Assembly: GCF_900101075.1 (NCBI RefSeq) | Contig: NZ_FNFY01000012.1 | Span: forward strand, 1 to 64,000 | Source of the DNA: Lacicoccus qingdaonensis | GTDB lineage: Bacteria; Bacillota; Bacilli; Staphylococcales; Salinicoccaceae | Reading direction: 5' to 3' | DNA length: 64,000 nt | Part shown: positions 1 to 7,982 of the stretch, in pieces | How positions within the stretch are numbered: the stretch's first letter is position 1 | Layout: the number at the start of each line of letters is the position of its first letter | Program-made: the position numbers and the translations under genes | The notes under the pieces: model-generated | Databases searched by the model: none | Told to the model about the DNA's origin: nothing | The model's input: the letters and a program-made list of their open reading frames with translations, nothing else

Positions 1-33
1 GTATACTTGGCTGTTCGTTTAGACATAAAAATA

Positions 34-86
34 CCCCCTCGTCGTAGTTACAGAGTTTTTATTATTTCTCTGTCTACTACGAGGGG
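34..86 (-). terminator. Long imperfect hairpin downstream of the TspO-like gene
   Basis: Arms CCCCTCGTCGTAG and CTACTACGAGGGG pair with one mismatch, and the stem continues with ACAGAG/CTCTGT around an AT loop. Read on the minus strand it is followed by a T-rich stretch (TATTTTTATG), so it can terminate the minus-strand gene that ends at 126. It is longer than a usual intrinsic terminator and could also be a small repeat element. Confidence 0.5.
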
Positions 87-95
87 AGCATATCA

Positions 96-121
96 GAGCG
101 GCTGACAGCCGCTCCTTTTTT
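96..121 (+). terminator. Intrinsic terminator for a gene left of the window
   Basis: The perfect stem GAGCGGCT/AGCCGCTC is followed by a run of six T on the plus strand. It would end a plus-strand transcript entering from outside the window. Confidence 0.65.
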
Positions 122-125
122 ACTT

Positions 126-860
126 TTAAACACTCACCGCTTTTATCTTTCTGATAATAATAACTGTTGCCGTAATCACAAGTATTAAGCTCGCTGTCGC
201 CAGACTTACATTCAGGCCTGTGGACACGTCGCCGCTCTCCATGAAAATGCCGAAAAATGGCCAGAGTAACACAAGTGGATACAGCCAGTCACTCAAGAAC
301 CAGGCAATAAACAACCCGATAAGTGCCGCTGCAATTATCGCTATAATCGTCCAGATCAATTCATCTGTACCAAGAAAGCTGTCTATATTGTAGTTGGAGA
401 AAGCAGTGAATATATTTACTATTGAAGCAATCGTCACCCAGCCGAAATAAATTGAAAACGGGAGTCTGTCATACCAATGATACAGTTCAGCTGAAATGAC
501 AATATGAATTTTAATCAATGTAAATAAGAGTAACAGTATGACTATTGTCGAAATGATCATCCACTGCTGGGTAAATACAACAATCCATATACCATTCAAT
601 ATGAAATTTATAATCGGCCAGTATTTCAGACGCTCTGTAATAGAGGGCTGCTCATTTTTGGAAAAGAACAGTTTTATCATCCATATAAAAATTAATACAT
701 AAATCAGGCCCCAGATGGCAAATGCAAAACCTGCAGGCTGAATTATTGTTGGGTTCTCATCTGCCACATTTCCTACATCCGAACCGACAGAATAGTTCAT
801 AATAATCATAATGATGAATGCCGTGAAATATCCGATAACCCATTTCCTTTGTCGAGTCAT
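126..860 (-). CDS. TspO/MBR-type tryptophan-rich integral membrane protein
   Basis: A 244-residue, very hydrophobic protein with about seven or eight predicted membrane segments. The motif PAGFAFAIWGLIY at residues 42-54 is the hallmark of the TspO/tryptophan-rich sensory protein superfamily, but the protein is longer than the classical 5-helix TspO (about 160 residues) and belongs to the longer Firmicutes relatives whose ligand is not established. The start is supported by GGAGTGAG upstream. It is a single gene flanked by terminators on both sides. The fold family is fairly secure; the substrate or sensory role is unknown. Confidence 0.7.
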   Translation of the reverse strand: MTRQRKWVIGYFTAFIIMIIMNYSVGSDVGNVADENPTIIQPAGFAFAIWGLIYVLIFIWMIKLFFSKNEQPSITERLKYWPIINFILNGIWIVVFTQQWMIISTIVILLLLFTLIKIHIVISAELYHWYDRLPFSIYFGWVTIASIVNIFTAFSNYNIDSFLGTDELIWTIIAIIAAALIGLFIAWFLSDWLYPLVLLWPFFGIFMESGDVSTGLNVSLATASLILVITATVIIIRKIKAVSV

Positions 861-883
861 TTACTCACTCCAATCAATAAAAG

Positions 884-914
884 CCGGGAAATGAAACAGC
901 CGCTCACTTCCCGG
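884..914 (-). terminator. Terminator of the SDR gene
   Basis: The inverted repeat CCGGGAAAT/ACTTCCCGG is followed on the minus strand by CTTTTATT. It lies between the end of the SDR gene and the next minus-strand gene. Confidence 0.6.
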
Positions 915-924
915 GATATGCTTT

Positions 925-1776
925 TTATTCTGCTTTCGTTCCGGGTTTCATCTGATATGATTTTTCAATCATTTCATGTCTTTGACCAAGTGCGTCATCT
1001 GTTTCTTTGTCCCACACAGCCCCTCTTCTTTTCTTCACTTCAGGCACCATGGCTTCAGGAATGACATTTCTATAAGTCTTCGTTTCACCGAGAATCACCT
1101 TTACAGCGAGATCGATTACTTCTTCAGGGTCGAACTGCTCATAAGGGAATGCTGCATTTTCGTAGTCAAAAACTGTTTCACTATTATCTTCATGCCAGTT
1201 TTTCCATGCTTCAAACTCCCGATCGTTAAATCCGGTTAAATACGGTCCCGGATTGATTGTTGCCACTTCTATATTGAACTCCTGCAGTTCCTTGCTCAAC
1301 GACTCAGTAAATGCTTCCAGTGCAAATTTAGAACCGCAATATGGACCTGACAGCGGGTCTGCCATCAGACCGGACACGGATGATACATTGACAATCCGGC
1401 CTTTATTTTTCTTAATCATTTTACGCGCAAACTCCTGTGTCAGAAGTACCGGTGCGAATGTATTCACTTCAAATTGATGTCTCAGGTTCTCTTCCGGTAT
1501 ATCCACGAGTGAACCGCCTTCTTTTACGGCTGCGTTATTGACCAGAACATCTATATCCCATGACCATGCTTTTTTCCGGTCTTTGGGGTTCGTCACGTCC
1601 AGCTTCTCAATCTGCATATCCACGCCGCGGTCATCCGCTTCTTTTTCCAATGCTGATACTTGTGACATCACTTCTACACCGGCAATCACAGATTTCCCCT
1701 GTTCAGCCAGTTTAAAAACGATGCCTTTACCGAAGCCTGTGCCTGCACCTGTTACGAGAATTGTTTCTTCAGTCAT
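925..1776 (-). CDS. Short-chain dehydrogenase/reductase (SDR)
   Basis: A 283-residue classical SDR. The N-terminal nucleotide-binding motif TGAGTGFGKG spans residues 9-18, NNAAV follows at 80-84, and the catalytic set is Ser133, Tyr146 and Lys150 (YCGSK). It is therefore an NAD(P)-dependent oxidoreductase in the cytosol; the substrate cannot be read from the sequence. The start has a strong AGGAGG ribosome binding site. It diverges from the HD-domain gene across a 171-bp spacer that holds two copies of a 14-bp repeat, which may be shared regulatory sites. Confidence 0.85.
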   Translation of the reverse strand: MTEETILVTGAGTGFGKGIVFKLAEQGKSVIAGVEVMSQVSALEKEADDRGVDMQIEKLDVTNPKDRKKAWSWDIDVLVNNAAVKEGGSLVDIPEENLRHQFEVNTFAPVLLTQEFARKMIKKNKGRIVNVSSVSGLMADPLSGPYCGSKFALEAFTESLSKELQEFNIEVATINPGPYLTGFNDREFEAWKNWHEDNSETVFDYENAAFPYEQFDPEEVIDLAVKVILGETKTYRNVIPEAMVPEVKKRRGAVWDKETDDALGQRHEMIEKSYQMKPGTKAE

Positions 1777-1808
1777 TTAAAGTTCCTCCTAAATATTCGA
1801 ACTTATCA

Positions 1809-1913
1809 TTCATGCATTTCACATTTACCCTTGAATGGACGTTAGAAAACAGGCTGACCTCAGTATTTTATTCGAAGAAATCATTTTGATTGTTAGAAGT
1901 TCATGCATTTCAC
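1809..1913. promoter_or_regulatory. Pair of 14-bp direct repeats in a divergent promoter region
   Basis: TTCATGCATTTCAC occurs exactly at 1809-1822 and again at 1900-1913, between the divergently transcribed SDR and HD-domain genes. Each contains the palindromic core ATGCAT. Identical repeats in a short divergent spacer are most easily explained as binding sites of a common regulator; no regulator gene lies next to them. Confidence 0.4.
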
Positions 1914-1947
1914 TTATAGCATGGGTATATAAGGAGCTGATTCAGTA

Positions 1948-2586
1948 ATGATTACAGAGTTGGATAAAATCATAGTCCCGGAGAGTAAAATAATCATCGA
2001 AGCGCAAGACCTCGTACATGAACACGGTAACGAACTGATTTGGAACCATTCGAACAGAGTCTACCTTTTCGGCGCAGTAAAGGGCGACCAGGACAAGGTA
2101 AAGTATGATCATGAACTTTTATACATCAGTGCACTTTTCCATGACCTGGGTCTTACGAAGCAGTACAGCAGCGATGATCTGCGATTTGAAGTCGACGGCG
2201 CAAATGCTGCCCGCCAGTTTTTAGATATCCACAACATTACACCAGATCAGATGCAGCTTGTCTGGGATGCGATTGCACTTCATACCACCCCAGGGGTTGC
2301 AGAGCATAAAGAGAACGAAGTCGCACTGCTTTTTCACGGTGTCGGCATGGATGTCATGGGTGACAATTTTGATCAGTTTTCTGAAGAGATCAGAAAAGCC
2401 GTCACTCAGAAATTCCCGAGAAATAATTTCAAAAACGATATAATCGAAGCATTCTACAACGGCATCAAACATAAACCTGAAACGACATTCGGCAATATGA
2501 AAGAAGATTTCATCAAACACTTCGAGCCAGATTATGCGAATCCGAACTTCTGTACATGTATCGTCAATTCAAAATGGGACAGCTGA
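1948..2586 (+). CDS. HD-domain metal-dependent phosphohydrolase-like protein
   Basis: A 212-residue cytosolic protein with an HD domain: an early histidine (WNHSNRV), the LFHDLGL doublet near residue 70, and later DAIALHT and HGVGMDVMG segments that supply further metal ligands. It resembles the HD proteins related to cyanamide hydratase and small nucleotide or phosphate hydrolases. The start at 1948 has AAGGAG 11 bases upstream. It stands alone and ends at a strong bidirectional terminator. The metal-dependent hydrolase fold is well supported; the substrate is unknown. Confidence 0.75.
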   Translation: MITELDKIIVPESKIIIEAQDLVHEHGNELIWNHSNRVYLFGAVKGDQDKVKYDHELLYISALFHDLGLTKQYSSDDLRFEVDGANAARQFLDIHNITPDQMQLVWDAIALHTTPGVAEHKENEVALLFHGVGMDVMGDNFDQFSEEIRKAVTQKFPRNNFKNDIIEAFYNGIKHKPETTFGNMKEDFIKHFEPDYANPNFCTCIVNSKWDS

Positions 2587-2600
2587 TTATACAGTAAAAT

Positions 2601-2636
2601 AAGCCGCCGGATTTTTCTCCGGCGGCTTATTTTTTT
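2601..2636. terminator. Bidirectional terminator between the HD gene and idi2
   Basis: The perfect stem AAGCCGCCGGA/TCCGGCGGCTT has a T run on the plus side and A-rich sequence on the other, and separates two convergent genes. Confidence 0.85.
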
Positions 2637-3687
2637 AAGGGCTCTGAATATTTCTCTGTTCCATCCACGACACGATATCAGGACTGAATACGATGGGGCT
2701 GGTGCGCAGTTCTTCTATAGTCTTTGCATTGACCATCACGGCAATTTTTTTCATCTGATTAAAGAACTGTTCGACGAATTCAATCGTCGCCTCTACCTCA
2801 TTGTCTTCAACATATTTCAGAAGTGTATGAGACATGCCGACTGCACTGCCTCCGAGAGCGAGTGATTTCATTGCATCAAGCGGCGTCTTGACGCCTCCGC
2901 TTGCGAGTATCGTCATATCTTTCTGAAACCCCTTCGATTCCATGAGCGACTGCACAGTGGACATTCCCCAGTCACTGAGATAGTCCATATCCTGCGCACT
3001 GCGTCGTGCATTTTCAATTTCTGCGAAATTGGTACCGCCTCTGCCGCTGACATCAACGTACTTTACTCCGGCCGCTTTTAATAACTGTAACGTTTCCCTG
3101 CTCATGCCGAAGCCGACTTCTTTGACGATGACAGGCACATCCACACCGTTTAAAACACTTTTTATATTGGACTGCCAGCTTTTAAAATCCCGGTCGCCTT
3201 CAGGCATAATCAGCTCCTGGGCAACGTTCAGGTGTATCTGCAGACCATCTGCGCGGATCATATCGACTGCCTTCTTTGCACCTTCCAAGGAAACGTCCGC
3301 ACCGACATTCGCAAATACCAGTCCTTCAGGATTGACTTCTCTTACAATGGAGTAGGAACCTGAAAGTTCCGGGTGTCTGACAGCAGCATGCATGGAACCG
3401 ACAGCCATTGGAATACCTGTCGCTTCAGCCACTTTTCCAAACTTTTCATTAATGGATTTCGTCCACGAACTGCCGCCTGTCATCGCATTGATATATAAAG
3501 GTACATCAAATTTCATATCCCCGATAGCTGTAGAAAGATCTACCTCATCCAGATTAACGGCAGGCATGGAATGGTGGACAAAATGAACTTTATCAAAATC
3601 TGATATTACATTTTGGGGCTTTTGATTCAATGCATGCTGGACGTGTTCATTCTTTCTCTGACTCCGTAAATTGACTTCTTCTCTCAT
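2635..3687 (-). CDS. fni: Isopentenyl-diphosphate delta-isomerase, type 2 (FMN-dependent)
   Basis: A 350-residue protein of the type 2 IPP isomerase family, which uses FMN, NAD(P)H and Mg2+ to interconvert isopentenyl and dimethylallyl diphosphate in the mevalonate-dependent isoprenoid pathway. Visible hallmarks are RKNEHV at residues 11-16, NAMTGGS near 67-73, a glycine-rich phosphate/FMN-binding region (VSGRGGTNFAEIE) and the second flavin-binding loop (ASGGVKTPLDAMKSLALGG). The length matches the family. The start ATG is preceded by AAGGAG at about 10 bases. It is monocistronic here, as is common in staphylococci. Confidence 0.93.
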   Translation of the reverse strand: MREEVNLRSQRKNEHVQHALNQKPQNVISDFDKVHFVHHSMPAVNLDEVDLSTAIGDMKFDVPLYINAMTGGSSWTKSINEKFGKVAEATGIPMAVGSMHAAVRHPELSGSYSIVREVNPEGLVFANVGADVSLEGAKKAVDMIRADGLQIHLNVAQELIMPEGDRDFKSWQSNIKSVLNGVDVPVIVKEVGFGMSRETLQLLKAAGVKYVDVSGRGGTNFAEIENARRSAQDMDYLSDWGMSTVQSLMESKGFQKDMTILASGGVKTPLDAMKSLALGGSAVGMSHTLLKYVEDNEVEATIEFVEQFFNQMKKIAVMVNAKTIEELRTSPIVFSPDIVSWMEQRNIQSP

Positions 3688-3731
3688 AAGGGACGTGCTC
3701 CTTTATCATTTATGTATCATTTAAATATAAA

Positions 3732-3762
3732 GCTCACTTGTCACGAGTGTTAACAAGTGAGC
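3732..3762 (-). terminator. Terminator of dihydrofolate reductase
   Basis: GCTCACTTGT/ACAAGTGAGC forms a perfect 10-bp stem just beyond the end of the minus-strand folA gene and is followed on that strand by TTTATATTT. Confidence 0.6.
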
Positions 3763-3773
3763 GATCTTCAATT

Positions 3774-4265
3774 TTACTTACGACGCCACAATTCATAAGT
3801 GTGCTCGTATCTATTCTTATCGTCTACAGGCCCGTCCTCGGATTTAACGAGTTCAAACGGTTCATAATCAAAGTCTTTCGGAAAGTATGTGTCGCCTTCG
3901 AAAGTATCGTGAATGACCGTTCTGTACAGCTCATCCACTTCATCTTCAAACATTCTGAATAAAGACTCACCGCCGATGATATACAGATCTTCACCGTTCT
4001 TTTCTTCCAGCTCCAAAATCTCTTCTTTGGAATTGACGACGACGGCGCCCGGAGCATCGTAGTCCTTTTGAGTTGTCAATACAATATTGCGGCGTCCCGG
4101 CAGCGGTCTTCTCGGTATCGTCTCATAAGTTTTTCTGCCCGTCACCATGTCGCCGCGCATCGTCACCTTTTTAAAGAAAGCAACGTCTGCCGGTAAACGC
4201 CATGGCAGCTCGTCACCTTTACCGATCAATTTATTTTCATCTTCAGCCCAGACAAATGCCAGCAT
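3774..4265 (-). CDS. folA: Dihydrofolate reductase
   Basis: A 163-residue enzyme that reduces dihydrofolate to tetrahydrofolate with NADPH, the target of trimethoprim. Family features visible are the N-terminal strand with IGKGDELPWRLPADVAFF (substrate and Met20-type loop), the NADPH-binding segments MVTGRKTYETIP and LPGRRNIVLT, and the IIGGESLF loop near residue 95. Length is typical. The start has a good AAGGAG site. No thymidylate synthase gene lies next to it in this window, unlike the thyA-dfrA arrangement of staphylococci. Confidence 0.93.
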   Translation of the reverse strand: MLAFVWAEDENKLIGKGDELPWRLPADVAFFKKVTMRGDMVTGRKTYETIPRRPLPGRRNIVLTTQKDYDAPGAVVVNSKEEILELEEKNGEDLYIIGGESLFRMFEDEVDELYRTVIHDTFEGDTYFPKDFDYEPFELVKSEDGPVDDKNRYEHTYELWRRK

Positions 4266-4360
4266 TAAAATCTCTCCTTGTCTCTAAAAGATAGTCATAG
4301 TTCTCTTTACCCGAAATCCTCACGATTAATTTCAAAATTTCCATCTTCTGTATACAAAAA

Positions 4361-4384
4361 GAAAGTGGGGAAAGACCCACTTTC
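4361..4384 (-). terminator. Terminator of the PNPOx-fold protein gene
   Basis: GAAAGTGGG/CCCACTTTC stem followed on the minus strand by TTTTTGT. Confidence 0.75.
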
Positions 4385-4394
4385 AGCACAATGT

Positions 4395-4814
4395 TTAAAA
4401 TGATAATTCCACATTTTCGAATGCATCGTCATTCATGATCTTGATCGCAGTCGGGTTGATTTTAAGCGCAACGAGGTGAGGGTTTTCTTTATTATCGAAA
4501 AAGTCCTTGTCCTGATTTTCCCACAGCCAGTTAATCGTCTCCTGATCTCTGATGACTTCGATTTCTCCGTAATATTCTACAAATGCATGATTCTTTTCAT
4601 CATGGAAACCGAGCAATACAAATCCTTGCGGGTTCTCTTCTATCTCATCAAACTTCGGGGATTCATCACTCGTTTTTGCGTAAAGTGTGATGCCGTCATT
4701 ATAGAACCACATGTAACGAGCGTTCGGAACATCGTCTTTTGCCGTAGATAATATACCAATCTTGGAATCATCCAATATCTCAGTAATACGTTCTATCGCT
4801 TTTGATTGATCCAT
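4395..4814 (-). CDS. Pyridoxamine 5'-phosphate oxidase-fold (general stress protein 26-like) protein
   Basis: A 139-residue protein from the start chosen here. A GTG nine bases upstream is possible but AGAAGGTGA sits 5 bases before the ATG at 4814. The sequence fits the split-barrel flavin-binding family: GILSTAKDDVPNARYMWFYNDGI in the first barrel strands, then FVLLGFHDEKNHAFVEYYGEIEVI. Members bind FMN or F420 and are often stress-induced; few have a proven reaction. It has its own terminator. Function beyond the fold is unknown. Confidence 0.75.
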   Translation of the reverse strand: MDQSKAIERITEILDDSKIGILSTAKDDVPNARYMWFYNDGITLYAKTSDESPKFDEIEENPQGFVLLGFHDEKNHAFVEYYGEIEVIRDQETINWLWENQDKDFFDNKENPHLVALKINPTAIKIMNDDAFENVELSF

Positions 4815-4879
4815 AAATCTCACCTTCTTATATTGATGTGTACAACATATATACCACTAAAGGTGATGAGTAAATCATT

Positions 4880-5626
4880 TTATAAATTCATAATTTTAAT
4901 ACGGTATGACATGCATTCCTTTAAAGACGCATGTTCAAAGTATCTCATATTTTCATAATCCATCGCACCGCCCGGAAAATAGACAGTAACCCTAAGTCCT
5001 GCCTGTCTGCACATTTTATCAATTTCTTCCGGTGTGTAACACTTTAAATACTGGGTCTGTGCCAGTTTCTCATGACCTTTCTTCCACCATGTATCCATTA
5101 TGATATTCTCTTCAAAATTATATGAGTACCTGCGGATGACATCAGGGTTGTTTGAAGGGTCGGGACGCATCTCGATGTCATCTGCCTTCTTCCAATGTTC
5201 CGGCTGATAATTATCAATCAACGCACAGCCTTCATTGTCCAGCCATTGTCCAATTTTTCTAAGCAGCTCCAATTGATCCGCATCGGTCCCCACCCCAAAA
5301 CCCTCAATATAAATCACTGCATCAAATGTATCTGTGATTTGAACATCATAAAAACTGCCGTGAATCACTTCAATATTCCCCGGGTTATTTTCCTTTACCG
5401 CTTCAGCCATCTCTTTAACAAGTTCCACTGTCGTCATATGGCTTACCTTTTTCGACATCGCTTTTGCCAGGCTGCCGTCCCATGCACCAAGTTCCAGCAG
5501 TGAATCAACCGGTTTGCCGATCTGCTCCATTATTTCATCTGCCTGCACTTCATAATACGACGCATCGACAGCACTCATGTTTCCATACTGCATTTTATAA
5601 AATTCGTCTGCCCATTTACTTTTCAT
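4880..5626 (-). CDS. Class I SAM-dependent methyltransferase
   Basis: A 248-residue Rossmann-fold methyltransferase. The SAM-binding motif I is LLELGAWDGSLA (an unusual AW in place of the common GxGxG spacing), followed by an acidic motif II (TTVELVKEM) and a motif IV region (FDAVIYIEGFGVGTD). The ATG at 5626 is preferred because GGGGGT precedes it; a longer TTG start reads through that site. Upstream is a possible 7-codon leader peptide with a near-perfect ribosome binding site, so translation-coupled control is possible. The methyl acceptor is unknown. Confidence 0.75.
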   Translation of the reverse strand: MKSKWADEFYKMQYGNMSAVDASYYEVQADEIMEQIGKPVDSLLELGAWDGSLAKAMSKKVSHMTTVELVKEMAEAVKENNPGNIEVIHGSFYDVQITDTFDAVIYIEGFGVGTDADQLELLRKIGQWLDNEGCALIDNYQPEHWKKADDIEMRPDPSNNPDVIRRYSYNFEENIIMDTWWKKGHEKLAQTQYLKCYTPEEIDKMCRQAGLRVTVYFPGGAMDYENMRYFEHASLKECMSYRIKIMNL

Positions 5627-5666
5627 GTTAAAGACCCCCGTCAATGTAATATGCGGTAAATCGGCC

Positions 5667-5690
5667 TTACTTCAGATTCATCGTCCCCAT
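5667..5690 (-). CDS. Possible leader peptide MGTMNLK upstream of the methyltransferase
   Basis: A seven-codon open frame encoding MGTMNLK and ending in TAA starts at 5690 and is preceded by a full AGGAGG (complement of 5698-5703) at 7 bases, a better site than that of the methyltransferase itself 40 bases further on. It may be a regulatory upstream ORF. No obvious alternative hairpins were seen between the two. Confidence 0.3.
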   Translation of the reverse strand: MGTMNLK

Positions 5691-5929
5691 GAAAATACCT
5701 CCTAAAAAACAATGTCAGTGTTTCAATCATTGTAACATGCATTTTTATAATATTTTCTCGCTTCAGATGAATCCAATTACTCGACAGGTTCAGAGTTCAC
5801 CGTTGATGGCGATATGATCTTTTCTTTCAGCAGTCTTTTAAAATATGGGCTACTTTTTTCATGCATTGATGGTTATAATATAAGACAAATACAAAATTGT
5901 TATATTATTCAAAAAAAGGAGGGATTCTT

Positions 5930-6325
5930 ATCAGTTTATTCGTACGGGGTTTTTTCAGAGGCGCTGCACTGTTTTCGATTTTTGTGCTGTTGTCTGTATG
6001 GAGTCTCTTCATCGGTCCGGCTGAAAATGTAAGAGTCTTTCTTTATTACGGGTTCATCGCTTTATTTTTAGGGTTCGGCAGCGTCATATTCCAGGTTTCT
6101 GAATGGCCGCTCATAAAACAAATCTTCATACATTATATAACCATGCTGATCACCGTTTTCCCGCTTCTTCTGATCATCAATTATGATACCCTGACATTCA
6201 CAACCGACATACCCGGTTCTTTTATCATCTTTAATATTATTCAGGCGGTCGTCATTCTGATTACATACTCACTCTCCAAAGCACTTAAAATATTCAGCAG
6301 TAATCTATATAATAAAGAAAGATGA
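5930..6325 (+). CDS. DUF3021 family membrane protein with an apparent ATC start codon
   Basis: A 131-residue protein with four hydrophobic segments, typical of the DUF3021 family (short 4-TM proteins, often partners of LytTR-domain regulators). No ATG, GTG or TTG lies at a suitable distance from the very strong AAAAGGAGGG at 5914-5923. The codon at the right spacing (6 bases) is ATC at 5930, giving an N-terminus (S)LFVRGFFRG that matches the usual start of the family. The only upstream standard start, TTG at 5897, would translate the ribosome binding site itself. No LytTR gene adjoins it; the PAP2 gene follows after 27 bases. Confidence 0.65.
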   Translation: MSLFVRGFFRGAALFSIFVLLSVWSLFIGPAENVRVFLYYGFIALFLGFGSVIFQVSEWPLIKQIFIHYITMLITVFPLLLIINYDTLTFTTDIPGSFIIFNIIQAVVILITYSLSKALKIFSSNLYNKER

Positions 6326-6352
6326 GCTCGATCGTATCAAAGGAGAGGAATA

Positions 6353-7033
6353 ATGGCTAAAAAATTCGGTTTTACAGGGACTGTCTTTTTATTATTATAT
6401 TCTGTCATCACCTGGGGGGTGATTGCAGGCCATGAATGGGTCCAAAGATTTGATTATGCATTGACCGCACTGATCCAGGGCCGGATCACCGAAGACGGGG
6501 CAGACTTTGTCGCCGTGGCGACGGATATTGCCGGCTTTCCACCAGTCTTCGTACTGACCATGGCTGTCGTATTGACACTGCTGATTAAAAAGATGTATAT
6601 CGCGTCTTTATGGTTTGGCCTCACTGTCTATATATGCGCTTCATTATTAATGGATACGATGAAAGCGGTCATCGGGCGTGAAAGGCCGGACTTGCTGGTC
6701 ATCACGATGGAATCGTCAATGAGCTACCCAAGCGGTCATTCCATATCCTCGGTGATGCTCTACGGCTTTGTCGGACTGATACTCATGCTGGTCGTAAAAA
6801 AGCTCTGGCAGAAAATTGTCATCGGCGGCATTGCAGGTATGATCATACTGTTCGTCTTGACTTCAAGAGTATATCTCGGCGTCCATTACCCGTCGGATAC
6901 AATCGGAGGATTCACTTTTGGCATGGCGGGAATATTCATCTCAATAAGCCTTTACCAGCTGGCTCTGCCGGGCATAAAAAGATGGATGGACAGTAAGAAG
7001 TGGCGTGATAGGAGTCCTGATTTATCAGCATAA
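6353..7033 (+). CDS. PAP2-family lipid phosphatase
   Basis: A 226-residue membrane phosphatase with all three PAP2 motifs: K104-x6-R111-P112 (in KAVIGRERP), PSGH at 126-129, and SRVYLGVHYPSD at 171-182, with the catalytic histidines present. Around six membrane segments. Members dephosphorylate undecaprenyl diphosphate, phosphatidic acid or phosphatidylglycerophosphate at the membrane surface; which of these applies is not visible, though a role in undecaprenyl-phosphate recycling is common. The start has GGAGAGG upstream. It follows the DUF3021 gene by 27 bases and is probably cotranscribed. Confidence 0.85.
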   Translation: MAKKFGFTGTVFLLLYSVITWGVIAGHEWVQRFDYALTALIQGRITEDGADFVAVATDIAGFPPVFVLTMAVVLTLLIKKMYIASLWFGLTVYICASLLMDTMKAVIGRERPDLLVITMESSMSYPSGHSISSVMLYGFVGLILMLVVKKLWQKIVIGGIAGMIILFVLTSRVYLGVHYPSDTIGGFTFGMAGIFISISLYQLALPGIKRWMDSKKWRDRSPDLSA

Positions 7034-7068
7034 ACCAACAGCACTCAATTAACAGAAGGGATGAAAAT

Positions 7069-7854
7069 ATGAGATTAAAAAACAAAGTGGCCATCGTTAC
7101 CGGTGGCAGTCAGGGCATTGGCAGAGGCATTGTGAGATTATTTGCCGCAGAAGGCGCAAAAGTTGTCATTGCCGACGTTAACAGAGAGACGGGTGAACAG
7201 GCGGAAATAGAGTTTACAAACGAAAGACTTCAGGTTGCTTTTCATAAAACTGATGTAGGAAATGAAGATGATGTGAAAAATCTTATGAAATTTACCGCTG
7301 ATAAATTTGGAAGTATTGATGTTCTTGTTAACAATGCTGCGGTCAATTATCGTAAAGCAGTACATGAAACAACATTGGAAGAGTGGAACAGTTTAATGAA
7401 CGTCAACTTGACAGGCGCTTTCCTATGCAGTAAATATGCGATTCCTGAAATGCAGAAGCAGGATAATGCTTCAATCATCAATATTGCATCATGGCATGCT
7501 GAGACAACGATTACAAGACTCGCCGCCTATGCCAGTGCCAAAGGCGGATTGACTGCATTAACACGCCAGATGGCTCTTGATTACGGTAAAGATCAAATTC
7601 GAGTAAATGCAGTCGGGCCGGGCACTGTCGATACACCGCTTCTGCAAAAAACTTTTGAAAGTCTGGAAAATCCGGAGGAGGCAATGAAGCACTCCCTGGA
7701 ATTCAATCCGATGGGACGCATCGCAACTGTTGATGATATTGCAAAAGCATGCCTGTTCTTCGCCTCTGATGATTCAGCCTTTGTCAGCGGCCAGACGATG
7801 ATGGTTGACGGCGGCCAGATCAATAAAGTTTCACGACCGATTTCATTTGATTAA
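7069..7854 (+). CDS. SDR-family NAD(P)-dependent oxidoreductase
   Basis: A 261-residue classical SDR with TGGSQGIG at residues 11-18, NNAAV at 88-92 and catalytic Ser141, Tyr154 and Lys158 (YASAK). The C-terminal SGQTMMVDGG segment is standard. Most like the glucose-1-dehydrogenase/3-oxoacyl reductase cluster, but such labels are unreliable. The start has AAGGGATG. It follows the PAP2 gene after 35 bases. Substrate unknown. Confidence 0.85.
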   Translation: MRLKNKVAIVTGGSQGIGRGIVRLFAAEGAKVVIADVNRETGEQAEIEFTNERLQVAFHKTDVGNEDDVKNLMKFTADKFGSIDVLVNNAAVNYRKAVHETTLEEWNSLMNVNLTGAFLCSKYAIPEMQKQDNASIINIASWHAETTITRLAAYASAKGGLTALTRQMALDYGKDQIRVNAVGPGTVDTPLLQKTFESLENPEEAMKHSLEFNPMGRIATVDDIAKACLFFASDDSAFVSGQTMMVDGGQINKVSRPISFD

Positions 7855-7982
7855 AAATTTAATATTTGTAAATGGATAACAAATTGATTGCACAGACCGG
7901 CCCCTTATGATCTCGAATCTAGCAATACACATCCATCATCTTTATAATATATGCTAATGATTATTAACTGGAAGGTGACGAA

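Noticed and set aside
5897-5929. TTG at 5897 as the start of the DUF3021 gene.
   Set aside because: It would translate through the AAAAGGAGGG site and has no site of its own; the family N-terminus begins at 5930.
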